Source of the DNA: Gautieria morchelliformis | Taxonomy: Eukaryota; Basidiomycota; Agaricomycetes; Gomphales; Gomphaceae | Reading direction: 5' to 3' | NCBI GenBank assembly: GCA_015179125.1 | Contig: WHVA01000061.1 | Coordinates: forward strand, 186,001 to 250,000 | Length of the DNA: 64,000 bases | Shown here: positions 8,908 to 21,600 of the stretch, piece after piece | Numbering within the stretch: position 1 is the first letter of the stretch | Layout: each line of letters starts with the position of its first letter | The notes under the pieces: model-generated | The model's database searches: none | What the model was told of the DNA's origin: nothing | Seen by the model: only the letters and a program-made list of their open reading frames with translations | Position numbers and translations under genes: made by a program

Positions 8908-11900
8908 TCACCCCCCCTCTAGCGTGCTGTGTCCTCGAAGCACGGGACACAAGGGATTGAAATGCCAGCGAGCGGATTTGGCGAGGGGCACCGGGGTGTG
9001 TCCTATAGAACTCATGGAGTTTGTCTGGAGCGGAAACATCTGGCTCCGGGACCCATGAATTCTCCTCGTACCCATACCCTTCCCATTTCACGAGGAATTG
9101 GAGTCGTCCTTGCACAAACCGGCTGTCCAGGATCCGTTCCACCACATAGTGCTCTTCCCCATCTACAATTTCTGGCGGCGGTGGCAGATGAGCCTTCCGA
9201 CCTGGAATTGGGTCCTCAAGCATAGGGAGTAACTTCACCACGTTGAAGACAGGGTGGAGGCGGGACATGGACATCGGAAGTCGGAGGCGGTATGCATTCC
9301 GTCCAACCCTCCGCGTCACTGTGAAGGCCCAAGGTAGCGGTGGGCAAGCTTCTGCGAAGGGCGTGTGGTGCGGAGGTCACTTGCATCTAGATACACCTTG
9401 TCTCCAACTTGGTACTCTGGGGCAGGAACCCGGCGTTGGTTGTAGTACCTTGCCATGTCATCCTTGGCCTTCGCAAGGGCCGACTTGGCTTCCGAAAGGG
9501 TGGAGTCCATGTGGTCCCGGAACTCATTGACCGTCTCGAGTTGGGAGTCAGCCTGGTGTGGCTCGAAGCCCATCCGCGGGTGTCGTCCGGAGTCAAGCAT
9601 GAAGGGAGTCTGTTGTGTGGCGGAATGTACATGGTTGTTGTATTGGAATTCCGCCAGTGGAAGTAACTCATCCCAGTCATCCTGCCTCTCATTGACAAAG
9701 AGGCGGAGATATTGCTCCAACTCCTGATTGACCCGTTCTGTCTGTCCGTCACCCTGTGGATGGTATGCTGTGGTGGTAGCCAGATTTACGCCGAGCAGGC
9801 GGTAGAGCTCCCGAGTCAGTTCCGCGACAAATTGTGGACCTCGGTCGGAAACAACTTGTTTCGGGAGCCCATGCAACTTCCAGACATGTGCAAGGAACAG
9901 GCGGGCCGCTCCGAGGGCAGTGATCGATGTGTGCATCGGAATGAAGTGGGACACCTTGCTTACTGAATCCACGACGTTCATGATCGCGTCATAGCCATGA
10001 GACTCTGGGAGTTCAACGATGAAGTCGACACTGATGGTGTCCCAGCGGGATTCGGGAATCGGGAGCGGAACAAGTTCTCCGATGGGCGGATGTCATTGTG
10101 CTTTGGTTCGGAGACAAAGGTCACATGTATTCACGTACTGTCCAATGTAGCGGGACATCTGGGGCCACCAGTAATTCCAAGCCACTAACTCCAGCGTCTT
10201 CCACCTGCCAGCATGCCCAGCGACCCGTGTGTCATGGTGCTGGGACACAATGTGGCAGCGGAGGTCCGCCCCACCTGGAACATAGACCTTGCCTCTGAAG
10301 TGGAGCAGTCCATCACGTTCCGACCATTCCACTGCCCGTACAGACCGTGAGTGCCCTTTCCGAAGTTCCTCCACTGCCTTCACCACTGACTCCTCCTTCT
10401 CTCCATTCCAGTACTGCCTCCGGATATCCCGGAGCATTTCCGCTTCCATCCCAACTGCAGTCACTCCCTCTAGGGCACGGATTGCAAAGAGGCTTGGGTG
10501 GAGCAGTGTCATATCCGCATTGTCTCCACTTCTGCTTCCATGATCCGCACGGCGGGATAGGGCATCGGGCTTGCCCATGGTGCGTCCGGGCCGGTGGTGG
10601 AGCATGAAGTCGAACCGGGACAGGTGTAGGGACCACCGTGCTTGTCGTCGGTTCAACTTCTTAGATGTGCGGAAATACTCGAGGTTCTTGTGGTCTGTCC
10701 AGATCTCAAATGGGCATAGAGCACCCTCGAGGAAGTGTCGCCACTCCTCCAGCGCCCGGATGATTGCCAGCATTTCCTTGTCATGGATCTCATAGTTGCG
10801 CTCGACCGGACTAAGGCTCTTAGAGAAGAAGGCAATCGGATGCCACCCCCCACCATCTTCTGGTGACTGTTGTGACAAGACCGCTCCGGTAGCTGTGTGG
10901 AAGAATCCGCCTCGACTCGGTAAGGGCGAGAGTCGTCGGGAAAGATCAGGACCGGGGCAGAAGTGATCAGCTCCTTGAGTTTGTTGAAGGAGGCCTGTTC
11001 CAGCTCTCCCCACCGCCATCCAACCTCCTTCTTGGTGAGGTCAAAGAGGGCACGGGCGTGGCAGGAGAAGTCCTTGATGAACCGCCGGTAGAAATTGACA
11101 AACCCAATGAACGACTGGACCTCCTTCTTGTTCCGCGGCACGGGCCAATCCGACACACCAGAAACTTTGACTGGGTCCATTTCCACCTTTCCTTCCGACA
11201 CAATCACCCCAAGATACTCTATCCGCGTCTGCTCAAATTGCACTTTTCCGGCTTGAGACACAGGTTGTACTCCCGGAGCCGTTCCAGCACTCTCCGCACG
11301 ACTTCCTGATGTTCGGACATTGTTTTTGTGAAGAAGGATGTCATCTAGGTAGACGCAGACAACCCCTTCTGCTATCATGTCACGGAAAATGTCATTCATC
11401 ATCGTCTGGAATGTGGCGGGACTGTTGGTGAGGCCGAAGAACATGACCTGTGGCTCAAAGAGTCCTCAGTTGGTGCGGAATGCGGCCTTCCACTCGTCTC
11501 CCTCCCGGATCCGAACATTATTGAAGCCCCAGCGGACATCCAGCTTAGTGAAGTACCTTTCCCCACGGAGTTGTGTGATTAGTTCGGAAATGAGTGGAAT
11601 GGGGTACCGGTTCTTGATCGTGATCACATTCAAGGCCCGGTAATCCTGCACAAGTCTGAGCGAGCCGTCCTTCTTCTTGATGAAGAACACCGGAGATGCC
11701 ATGGGTGACTTGGAGGGGTGGATCCTCCCTGTACGGAGGTTTTCCGCAAGGAATGCATCGAGCTCTACCTGCTCCTTGGGTGACAGCGGGTAGACCTTGC
11801 AGTTGGTGGGCTTTGACCCAGGCTCCAACTCGATGGCATGGTCCCACAGCTTCCGTGGAGGCAGGGCATCAAACGACTCCTTGGCAAAGACATCCTCGAA

Positions 11901-14175
11901 CTCCCGCAGGTACTCCGGAATTTCCGCCTCGCTCTATCATGCTTCTTGGAGGCTTCAGCAAGGCGTTGCGAAATATTTCCGGTGGCGCGGATGTGTTCCG
12001 CTTCCGGTGGAAGGTTTACGTACAGCAAGCGCTCCCCTTCCGCCAGAGTGTCTTCCGGGCCGAGTCGGATGACGTCGGAGTCGGAATGGAATCGGAATTG
12101 GAAGTGGGATCCGGTTCAAATTCCGCTTCCGAGTCTTCTTCTGCAAGCAGTGGATGGGGGCCAGAACGACATGTCTGTATGAGCCGTTCGGTCTTCCGCT
12201 GCTCCTGGCGCTCCTTCCGCACTTCCGACCGGCACATGTGACACTTGGCTGGACATCGACTCATCAGTACCTTCCGAGTCTGCCAATTGATCTCCGGGTT
12301 GTGCTCCTGAAGCCAGGTAAACCCGAGGATGATGTCTTGCTTCCCCAGGCTGGTGACTGCAAAGGAAGTGCGTTCTGAGTGTCCATCGTAGCGGAGAATT
12401 GTGTCTACTATCTCCGTGATGGACCCTGCCTCATTGGGGCTTCCATCCACATTGAACACCGGGATTGCACGTTGCAACTTCCGCGTGGTCAGTCGGTTCC
12501 GTTCCACATAGTCCCGGTCCATAAACTGACCAGTGGCCCCGCAATCGACAAGGGCGGGTCCGGATTTGACTTCCGCCGTATCTGTCGTCTGGATCTCCAC
12601 CTTAATGACTAGTGACTTGGGGCCAGGGGTGGCAGCAACAACATAGCGCTTCGGAAGGCGTCTCTCCCAAGGGCGGATGCGGGATGGACGGGGTGTCGGA
12701 TTTGGTTTTTGTGTGACTTTATCCGGTGGGTCTGTACGAAGTGAGGGGAGTGGGGGCTTTTCATTCTCTACTTCAAGACAGGCAAACCGGTTATGTACAG
12801 GCAGCAGGGGCACACATCTCACCCGCTGCGCGTCACAAAATCCGACGCATCTTCCGCTTCCGATGCGCCATGTTCCGCATTTTCGGAAACTCCTTCCGCA
12901 GTGGCACTCCGCTTATGTCCGCAAGTGCGAGGAACTCTGGAAGGAGCTAGAGTTTCTCCTCTGTGGTCATAAGCCGGATATCGAAGGCTTGGGGGCACTC
13001 GCGAGCATAGTGGCCTGGTGTCGACATCGGAAGCAGGTGATAGTTCCGTGGCCTTTTCCGCGCATGCGGTCAACATCCATGGGGCAGGGCCACTCTTCGA
13101 GGGAGGAGGCTATGGTTCCTAATAGGAGCAGGTGGAGCAAGCATCGGAAATATTTTCCGTGTGGGAATGAATGCGCTTCCGGGTTTTGGCACAGGTGGAG
13201 TAGGACAGTGGAACTGCATGTCATGTTCCGGCTCGTCTCCACGAAGGCCTCATTTGCCTCCCTGTTCCGGGACACCTTCTGCGCAGCTTGGTACCACCCT
13301 TCCGGGTCATCAAAACCCGGAGCTCCATCCCCAAGCAGCGCAACTTGGTTCTGGAGTGTCGGATCAAGTCCTCGTCGGAATTTGATGACGATCGTCTTGT
13401 CGTTGTCATATTCCGCAAGGTCGATGAGCTCCTGGAAGCGATCGATGTAGTCATTGACCGATCCTTGGCCTGGTACCAGCTGGTTCCCTCGAGCTTCGTA
13501 AGGGCTGTGAGCTGCTCGTTTTTTGGGCAGAACTGGTCGGAAAATGTTTTCTCGAAGGCGTCCCAGTCCCGGAAGTAGTTCCCCTTGCCCTTTGCTTCAT
13601 GTCGGATCACCTTGTTTGCAAAACGGGCTGCGCGGTCCGATTTGAAAAAGGACAATGCCCAGTGAATCCGAGCCTGGTCGTTTGGAAAGAGGTCTCCGAC
13701 AATTGCGAAGTAGATGCTGCATGTGTTGAAGAATGCACGTCCCTTCTCCCGATCTCCGTCAAAGTCCGCCGGAGTTGCGGGTTTGACCTTTGCTAACTTC
13801 GTGGACTTTCTCTCTTCTGCTAGTTCCACTTTTCCGAAATCCGGCTCATCCAGCATTTCATTTCCACCACTTTGTGGAATATCTAACTTAGCCAAAATCG
13901 CTTGTAAGGCTGTTTCAATCGCGTCGGTCTTCATCCGGTTCTGCGTCAATTCCTCCTCCATGTTCCGAAGACGATCATCCGGATCCATGTCGGAAGGAGA
14001 AATATGGGATGGGATTTCTGAGGTTGGGAGCTCGACGTAAGAAGAGGGGCTGTCGTATGCTGTGTGTGCGGAAGAGGGTGCGATTTCCGAGTCGCTGTCT
14101 CCGATTCCGAACGCACCTATGGCGAATGCAACGCGCGGTACGACCACCGGTCCTCTAGGGGAGAGACTTTTCTGC

Positions 14176-14592
14176 TGTAAGGGCAACCCTGGCTAGTTGT
14201 GGAGATCACACTACCACACAACTGACAAGGGGAAATCCAAAGAGAAAAGTCTAAGGACCCCCAATGTCAGTGAGCCCGTATTATACTACGCTGCGCAGCC
14301 AGGGACAACAATTGGCACCCGCCATCAACCCTGCATCTCCCTGACCCTTGATCGACCCTTGATTCCACCTATTACACAAGTCGCTTGATTTCCGACACTG
14401 TTCCGAGAGTGGAAGTCGGAAATTGGAGTGGAACTGGCAAGGCGAACAGAACTGGTGGAAGTTCTCCCAGAAGCGGAATCATTTCCGAAAGCGGAGGCGG
14501 AGATGGAATCGGAACCGGAACCGGAGTCGGAAATGGAGTCAGAACTGGGTGTGGTGTCGGAACCGGATATGGAAAACAGGGTTCCCCTCACA
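14176..14592 (-). repeat. 5' LTR of gypsy fossil B (417 bp)
   Basis: Bounded by TGTAAGGGCAACC and CCCCTCACA. The body carries a TCGGAA-rich tract (GGAAGTCGGAAATTGGAGTG and similar) that is also in the other two LTR copies. It directly adjoins the first visible exon of the host gene at 14593. Confidence 0.85.
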
Positions 14593-15788
14593 GGTACATG
14601 GAGTGAGTCATTCAATCTACATCTTTTTTCTACACTAACTTTTGTCAGTCTGCCTGACAGACTTAATTAGCGATAACCCTGGTTTACCAGTGGAAGTGTA
14701 CGCTGCAAGACCAGACACCGAGACCGGTCCAGGTATTTTCTCGATTATTTTAGCTTAATACGACAGGTGATACTTAACAGTCATGCTAGGTCTCCCGGAC
14801 TTCGATAGATATGGCCTCCTTCGTTCCTCCCAAATCCTGAGCAGTAAGCATTCTTCTTGTCTCCCTTTGTTGGTTCTCATGCCTCGTAGCATCTTGTACT
14901 ATCTCGCCCTCGCCGATAAAACCACCACCTCCATATCATCAATATCACCGGCAAAGACGAGGAGGCTTCAGTGGGGGTAAGTAATTACATCATTGTATCG
15001 TGTTTCTCTGCTACTCAGTGCGGTGGTTTATAGTTGTCAAACAAAGCAAGAGGGACTCGGGGATAAAAATGAAGGCCCAAATTCCCACTGCGAGTGCTGA
15101 CGACCCGTTTATTGTCAGTCCACATTTGGGAACACCATCCATGGCTAGCTCGGCGCTCTCCATTCCAGACCTTCCCTTACCATCGCACTCCACGACCCCC
15201 TCACCCTCAATGTTTACTATCCCAGATCTTCCACTCCCGTCACACTCCAGCCAATATCCAGCCTCAAAAGGACCTACAGTTCCGGCATCGTCGTTGGATA
15301 TGCCGCCGTCGAACCAGCTTGCAGCATTTCACACTACGACTAACTCGGATTCTGGCTACCAGTCGCCACCCATGTACAACGGTTATACAGGAGTTATAGA
15401 GACTACCCCACGTTCCAAAAGAAACCTAAGTTATCTAACTGACAGTGTCACTATAATGCCAGGTATGTATATTTTCAATTAAGCTTTCTTCGACTGACAC
15501 TTATCTACATTTGTCCAAGGAGACCGAAGGCACGGTGACACAGCGTGCCTCTGGGAGCCGCCTGATGCACATACAGCATTCACATACAATCGACATGTGC
15601 CGCCACTGCGGGGCTCTCAGTTGGAGGAGGTGTTTCAAAACCTTCGCTCTAACAAAGGTATCAGTTCAGAAACGTTTTGGAGAGCGTTTGACATGTGTAA
15701 CTGTTATCAATTCTTTACTAAGGAAGCCCTGCACTATGTACATGGGCCGAAATGCCCAATGTGGGCATATCCTGACATGCGTTCGTGA
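14593..15788 (+). CDS. Unidentified multi-exon host gene, 5' end replaced by an LTR
   Basis: Six exons can be joined: up to 14602, 14649-14732, 14781-14843, 14890-14976, 15034-15462 and 15520-15788 (TGA). All five introns are 46-57 bp, in phase 1, with good donors (GTGAGT, GTATTT, GTAAGC, GTAAGT, GTATGT) and CAG/TAG/AAG acceptors; this regularity is strong evidence for a real gene. The middle is low-complexity Pro/Ser-rich, with two direct copies of IPDLPLPSHS. The C-terminal exon is globular-looking (SQLEEVFQNLRSNKGISSET, then HYVHGPKCPMWAYPDMRS). I recognise no family. Exon 1 begins at the gypsy LTR boundary, so the N-terminus appears lost to that insertion. About 315 residues are visible. 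Confidence 0.6.
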
Positions 15789-16205
15789 TTGTGTGCCATA
15801 GACTCTCCCCATAGCTATTTCTCAACTTTCTTGATGTATATCGAGAGTAGCTATCAAATAATAGAACGACTTTTCTTGGAATTATACGCCTAAATTATTG
15901 TGGCAATACTACATCAACACAGACTGGTCCCTCGTGCTGCGAAGGTCCTTTCAGGGATCGCGGAGTCTACAGAGTCAGTCTCAAACGCCTTTCCTTGGTT
16001 TCAGCACTTCAGCTTTAGGGCAGGTTCAACCTCTTGCTGGACAAACACATTGAGTATCTCACCCTTGCAGTGAACAACGCAAAATCTCACTAACCTTGGT
16101 CGCAAGGACATGTAAAGGGAAATGTTTTACGGGAGGATAAATCGAAATCAAGTATCATGGGTGCCCAGCTTCAGCTGCCATTACTGCTCTCAGCCTAGCT
16201 AACTA
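15789..16205. other. Spacer
   Basis: No convincing coding sequence. It may contain decayed 5' exons of the following amylase relic, but I could not recognise any amylase motif here. Confidence 0.3.
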
Positions 16206-16702
16206 CTGCCGAAGGTATTGGAGCCAGGATATCATGGCACTCAATACCCACTAAGGCGACGAGACTAGTGTACGCAGTTCCTGCTTGGCCCCTGCGTATA
16301 GTGTCGGCTCACGACGTTAATGGCAGCTCAATGCTCTCTCAAAGGCTCTGCACGACAGAGGGATGTATCTCCTGCACGTCATCATCAACCACATGGCCGA
16401 ACGGACTTTAACAACCAGGTGCGTTTCATATCCGTGTATTTCTCTTGGCCATATGGCTCTAATTGACGGAATCACAAACAGATGTTGAGCAGTGCTCCCT
16501 CGGCAACGCCAACGTGGCCCTTGTGGACCTCAACACTGAAAATGAAGATGTGATTACTGGGATGTACTCCGTGATCAATCAAACCGTGCAAAAATATAGT
16601 GTAGATGTGGTCAGGTTCGACACAGTGAAGCACGGTGAGAATCTGAACCTTCTTAATTATTCTTTGTCTTATTAAGTATGATAGGTTTGGAAGGACTTTT
16701 GG

Positions 16703-17599
16703 TGTCTGATGATGAAGGGAACGATGCTGCTACCTTGACGCCTTCGTCGATCCATTCCCCCACTCTTGCAACGCCAGAGCGTAGGTTGAAGCAATGGCTG
16801 ATCCCCGCGCCCGCCTTCTTGACCAGCGTGAGTTCTGTGTCAGATAAATGGCACCCATGCGCGAGGATCGCCGTCGGCCCCAGCAAGCCAAAATCGTCGT
16901 ACATGGCTGCGTAGGATGCGTGGGCGGGGAATAGCGACGCAGTCAGGAGTATTTCCGCAGTGTTCTCCGAGATGTGTGTCTGGATATGAAGACGTGCGGG
17001 GTGAGGGGTTGCTGGGTGCAGCGAGGAAGATGGCGTGGCACCGGGTGCCTCTGCGGTGAGTTTTCCCAGGCCGGATAGCAGGTCGTCCGTGCATGAGAGT
17101 GAAAATCGTGGCGTTAGGATAGGGTGAGGAGTCGCTGGGTGCAGCAAGGCAGATGGCGTGGCACCGGGTGCCTCTGCGGTGAGTTTTCCCAGGCCGGATA
17201 GCAGGTCGTCCGTGCATGAGAGTGAAAATCGTGGCGTTAGGATAGGGTGAGGAGTCGCTGGGTGCAGCAAGGCAGATGGCGTGGCACCGGGTGCCTCTGT
17301 GGTGAGTTTTCCCAGGCCGGATAGCAGGTCGTCCGTGCATGAGAGTGCAAATCGTGGCGTTAGGATAGGGTGAGGAGTCGCTGGGTGCAGCAAGGCAGAT
17401 GGCGTGGCACCGGGTGCCTCTGTGGCGAGTTTTCCCAGGCCAGATAGCAGGCCGTCCGGGCATGAGAGTGCAAATCATGGCGTTAGGATAGGGCGGAGAA
17501 GAACCGAGTTGAGTGAATTAACGTATGATATCATAGAACGTGAGTTCGCAAGCGAGTCGGTGTGGGTGTGGTCTACATACGATGCAGGAGCGTTGCGAT
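16703..17599 (-). pseudogene. Guanine deaminase fragment inserted in the amylase relic
   Basis: On the minus strand one open frame shows guanine-deaminase landmarks in order: NPDRNAPASYVDHT (about 17600), LRPILTPRFSLSCTDDLLSG, IQTHISENTAEI with the HISE metal-site motif, SYAAMYDDFGLLGPTAILAH with GCHLSD, ISHCFNLRSGVARVGEWIDE and GVKV (about 16735). Guanine deaminase converts guanine to xanthine in purine salvage. Both ends of the enzyme are missing, four residues are absent inside the ISHC-NLRSG motif, and the middle is expanded by four 123-bp in-frame repeats. The fragment starts and stops at precise points inside an amylase exon, and no target duplication is obvious. Frame and identity are clear from the motifs. 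Confidence 0.75.
17000..17491 (-). repeat. Four tandem copies of a 123-bp in-frame unit
   Basis: Copies at 17000-17122, 17123-17245, 17246-17368 and 17369-17491, marked by GGCGTTAGGATAG at exact 123-bp intervals. 123 is a multiple of three, so the deaminase frame stays open and repeats 41 residues (ILTPRFSLSCTDDLLSGLG and onward). Copies 2-4 are nearly identical, so the expansion is recent relative to the decay of the amylase. Confidence 0.9.
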
Positions 17600-17992
17600 C
17601 CGGGTTTTGAACAGAGTGCTGGCGTGTGGACTGTTGGTGAAGTCCAGGGTAAGCTACTATCCATGACCTGGAGAACACCGCATTGATTTTGACTGCAACA
17701 CAGATTTCTTGGACAGCGTCCTTGACTATCCGGCCTACTTTTCCCTCACATAAATACTCAACTCCAACACCAACTCGCTCACCATCTCCAAACCACCGCT
17801 CCTCAGACACCTCACCAACAGCGGCAATGCCTCCGTCTCATCATGGGGCATGCTGAACGCCGGGTACAGTGTCAATGAGAATCTCATGGAGGTCCTGACC
17901 TGTACTAAGATGCAGGCCGACGGGAAGGGGGGGGTTAACGTGAATATGGGCCAGCGGGCAGCCTATGGTACACAGTCCGTTTCCTTTTCCTG

Positions 17993-18021
17993 TTTTTTTT
18001 TTTTTTTTTTTTTTTTTTTTT
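17993..18021. repeat. Poly-T tract (29 T)
   Basis: An uninterrupted run of 29 T directly after the last amylase-like sequence. It could be the poly-A tail of a retroposed sequence on the minus strand or a simple slippage run; nothing else distinguishes the two. Confidence 0.6.
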
Positions 18022-18670
18022 CCTTTTCCCTTTTTGGGGACAATGATATGATGCTCATTGTGATCTCAGGCAGATCATTCCATTATGCTCTGGGTCCTTA
18101 TTTTTGGGTGCAAATTCACTGAATCATACTTCTTCCTCACCCTGTCATTCTGTGAGCCCATCAGTGTCATGGTTGGCATGAAAATACAGGGCTGCAATGA
18201 CTAGTACTTTGGCAATGTGCTGTGTAGAAACCAGGCCGCATTTACATTGACAATCATGTATCTCATGGACTTGGTCCTGTTCTTCTTAGATACATTCCTG
18301 TGGTATATCATTTGGAACATGGTGTTCAGCATTGTTAAAACTTGAAGATTTTCCCAAGAAATCAAGATTGTATTACATTAAGAGAAGGTATCAATCCTGT
18401 TGCCTTATCACCATACACCCAGGCAGCATTGTCTCTCACCTAGTCTCCACTACCATCTTCAGTTGACGTCCCTTTCCTCTGAGCCCAGTTGAATGGCCTC
18501 AAGTTGACTGTTCCCCATGTTTTCCATGTGTGTTTACCGCTCTGCATATGATGTCTTCCGGCGTTGCTTGCGTTCAGGAGAGGGTGGGAGCAGTGTCCGT
18601 TTCTCAGGCCTGGCTAGTGCCCTAGAATCCTGACCAAATACCTGTGAATAGATCAACATATGGTCAGGAG
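18022..18670. other. Spacer downstream of the MULE gene
   Basis: A+T-rich, no family-like ORF on either strand. I looked for the far terminal inverted repeat of the MULE here and could not recognise one. Confidence 0.35.
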
Positions 18671-21600
18671 CTAAGGGAAGTCTAATTTGCGCACATTGCT
18701 TGAATGGCCAGGCTGGCTCATGAGATTAACTGCTGGAACAAGAGTGGGTTGTATTTCTTTTTCTTTGCCCATAATACGACTCAAGCGGACCTCCAACTTT
18801 GCACAGGTATCTCGGAGCTCACAGAGGTTAGCATTGGATGACAGTGTCTCAGCCAGAAGACCTGCATCGTCCAGAAGGGAGACCATGCCATGCAGTTGTG
18901 GAAGCACATTGCGCACTGTATGATCAATTTTATCTTCAATTTGGTGGCGGATCGCTTCATAGTTCGTAGTGTTCTTCTGCCCATAATTTTCAATGCCAGC
19001 AACCACATCAAGTAAAATTATCCTCACTGTTTCATTTGTAATACTGCACTCATCGTCCTCAGACTCGCTTCCTTCAACTTCAGACTCATTGTCAGTAAGT
19101 TCCATAGTGCTCAACAGCCAATCATTTGCAGAGTTGGGGATACCAGTCAGGTGTGTGTTGGTGGAGGTGGATTGGGAATTGGGAAGTAGGGATAAATCCA
19201 GTTGGGAGAGAGAAGCAGAATTGGGTGGCCCAGTTGGGTGTGTGTCAGTGCTGGATGTCGAGCCAAAACAGCATACATACACTTTGCGGGCCTCTATCTC
19301 ATTGACCGGGAAATTGAACACATATTGTGCTGGATAGAGTTCGGTGTGAGATACAAGCTTTGGCATGCTCAATCTCACGGCCCAGAGGTGTTTGCATGCA
19401 CTATTATTACCAGTGAAGTAGTGGCATGAACAGAAAGCCCAGCCATACATGTTGAGTCGAATGTCATAACGTCTGTGTCCATGGACACATATATCAGCCA
19501 AGCTACTTGCACAGGATGTTCTGATGGTATATGGATCAACCCATCTCACTTCGGCAATGCGAGAATGACCAGCAATGTAAAGAGCTTCTGGAGTCAGCAT
19601 TTCTTGGCCTTCTAGGGACCACCATGCAACAGGAATGATGGATTGTGGTTCTGAGGGAGTAGTCGCCTGGCATGCAGCCACAAGGTCTATCCCCCCAGCT
19701 TCAGTAACAAATCGTGTTGAAAGCCAAGAATAGTAGGTGCGTTGTAAGCAGCGGCATGTGAAAATTCCAGGTAATATCCGTGTAATAAGAAGATAAACAA
19801 AGAGATCAAACCGCAGGCGTTTGCCTGCTCGCGGTGTATGTATTTGCATTTGAGTACAGCATTGAATGCTTCGAGATGATTAGTTGTTGGTATAACACCC
19901 TCTATTGGGATCTTCAAGATACGTGAAGCCTCCAGATGGCCTTTGTGTGACCATCCCTTCCAGAGGGAATACGGCATCCAAGTGTTTGTCATATAATCAA
20001 GGTATGCAAGGCCAGCCATTGCACCCACAGCCATCTCAGGCAACTGTGCAAGGTTACTCAATGCAGCCTGTTCTTCAGTTATTAGCTGCTGAGCTGCTTC
20101 ATGATCAACTGAGAGAATAAGTCTGGGCCACTGGGTTAGAATATGTAGTAGTAGATGTAATATATATTAGCTCACAATTTTTCCAAGGCTTGAAGCCGAC
20201 CTTTAACTTGCTGTTTTGGGAAATTAGTTTTTCCCATGTGGAGCATTTTCTTGCGCTGATTCGTCCAGCACTGACGGACATGAAACTTGCACAATATGAG
20301 CCAAATGTCTGGCCATGTGTGTGCAAGAGCACCACGCTCCTTCGTGTCTGTGTCGGTAATAGCCACACAGGGTGTAAATGGCACACCATTTTGAGAACCA
20401 AGGGAATTTTTCCATGCTGTCAAAACTTCAACAAGAATAGTTGTATCATAGCCAGCATGCATGGCTTTGTTTCCTGTAGGGGCTGAAAACAGAAAAAAAG
20501 CCAAAGGAACCCCCTTTTTTCCTTCATCAATGCCGAGGGCAATAAATAGGAGCACCCGCCAGTCGCAAATACCAAAAGTACCATCCAGAATGAGCTGCCC
20601 CTGATGTGCATATTTCCATGCAGCATCTTTCATTTCAGCAGTCTGAATGCATATGCGAAGGTGGCCATCCTTTTCCACCCTGGCTTGATAATCAAACACT
20701 GCTCCTGCCAGCTCAGGTTTGTAGGCAGTAGACTCTGGATTAAGCCAATTATCAAGATTATACTGTGGATGCTCTGAGACATCAATTCCATGCATTCTTG
20801 AGTATTTGCGATAGAGTCGACAGCTATCGCTTGGCAGGATCTCATAACGAACATTCATGGTTCAAGGATCATGGGTGGCCTGGTCACTATACATTTTTGC
20901 ATGGCAAAGTTCAACATTGCGAGCTTGGATTGATGTAATACTAAAAAACAGCCTTGAAATCCCATTCCATATCTAATTCATGATAAGACTCACCTGGCAC
21001 CACCCATCATCTGCTGCAGAGCAACCTGCCATACATGGTCATGCAATGGAATGGCTGGGAGTCGCATCATCTTTCGGGCCAAACAGCTATCATTATGTGA
21101 CAAGACACCAGTGATTCGTCGCACATGATAGTCTGACATACGATATGTGATGTCAAGATGAGCAAGGCATCCAGTATGGTCATATGGGGTCTTTCGAAGC
21201 CACGGTTTTTCATTTATAGGAAGGCCTTTTGCCATTTGTTGCTGGTCATCTTTAGTTTTTCGTGCATCTGTACTTGTGCCACATTGACTTTGGAAGGGAA
21301 TGGAGTAAGTATTTATTTCAATCTATCTATTAAATGTTTCCTACCACTGTAGCAGCATGCGAGTATACACGTTCAGTCCTTTTCCATGGCGTTTACTCCA
21401 CCTCTTACTCCAACCATTTCCAAGATCATCCATATTCTGAAGGTCCAGTCATTGAGCTTGCAACATACATGAGGCCTCTTGCTGCGAGTGCAGCTCATCA
21501 GAGAAAAGTCGATGGAAATTTGTGGCCGCATTGTAGTGTTCTTGAATCTGTTTGGTCTGTGTCGCATCTAAATGGAGCATTTTAATATGAACCTGTATGT

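Larger units (their letters stand above)
8427..14592 (-). mobile_element. Ty3/gypsy chromovirus fossil B with both LTRs
   Basis: A 6.2-kb element on the minus strand with LTRs at 14176-14592 and 8427-8907. Parts in order: gag-like region (about 14190-13250), aspartic protease (VDCGATGQFMD, about 12560-12515), reverse transcriptase (about 11830-10990, active-site YLDD near 11354), RNase H (about 10910-10640), integrase zinc region (about 10260-10093), integrase core (about 9980-9320) and a chromodomain (EEHYVVERILD, FLVKWEGYGYEENSWVPEPD, about 9170-9050). It is broken in several places. The LTRs differ in length and by several percent by eye, so it is not recent. I found no matching target-site duplication: the flanks are GTTTG and GGTAC. 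Confidence 0.9.
16206..17985 (+). pseudogene. Fungal alpha-amylase (GH13) relic, interrupted by an antisense deaminase fragment
   Basis: Pieces on the plus strand follow fungal alpha-amylase order: YWSQDIMALN (about 16216), ALSKALHDRGMYLLHVIINH (conserved region I, near 16400), DVEQCSLGNANVALVDLNTE through VDVVRFDTVKH (region II with its catalytic Asp, to about 16634), VWKDFW (16685-16702), PGFEQSAGVWTVGEV (from 17600), FLDSVLDYPAYFSLT (about 17720) and the C-terminal beta-domain part GMLNAGYSVNENLMEVLTCT (about 17850). Plausible introns with GTGCGT, GTGAGA and GTAAGC donors remain between them. It is dead: a TAA follows ALNTH, catalytic regions III and IV are missing, and 897 bp of antisense sequence separate VWKDFW from PGFEQ. 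The family would hydrolyse internal alpha-1,4 bonds of starch as a secreted enzyme. Confidence 0.75.

Noticed and set aside
14576-14610. Target-site duplication for gypsy fossil B
   Set aside because: The flanks GTTTG and GGTAC differ; the resemblance of GGTAC to the bases before the LTR at 38504 is probably chance.
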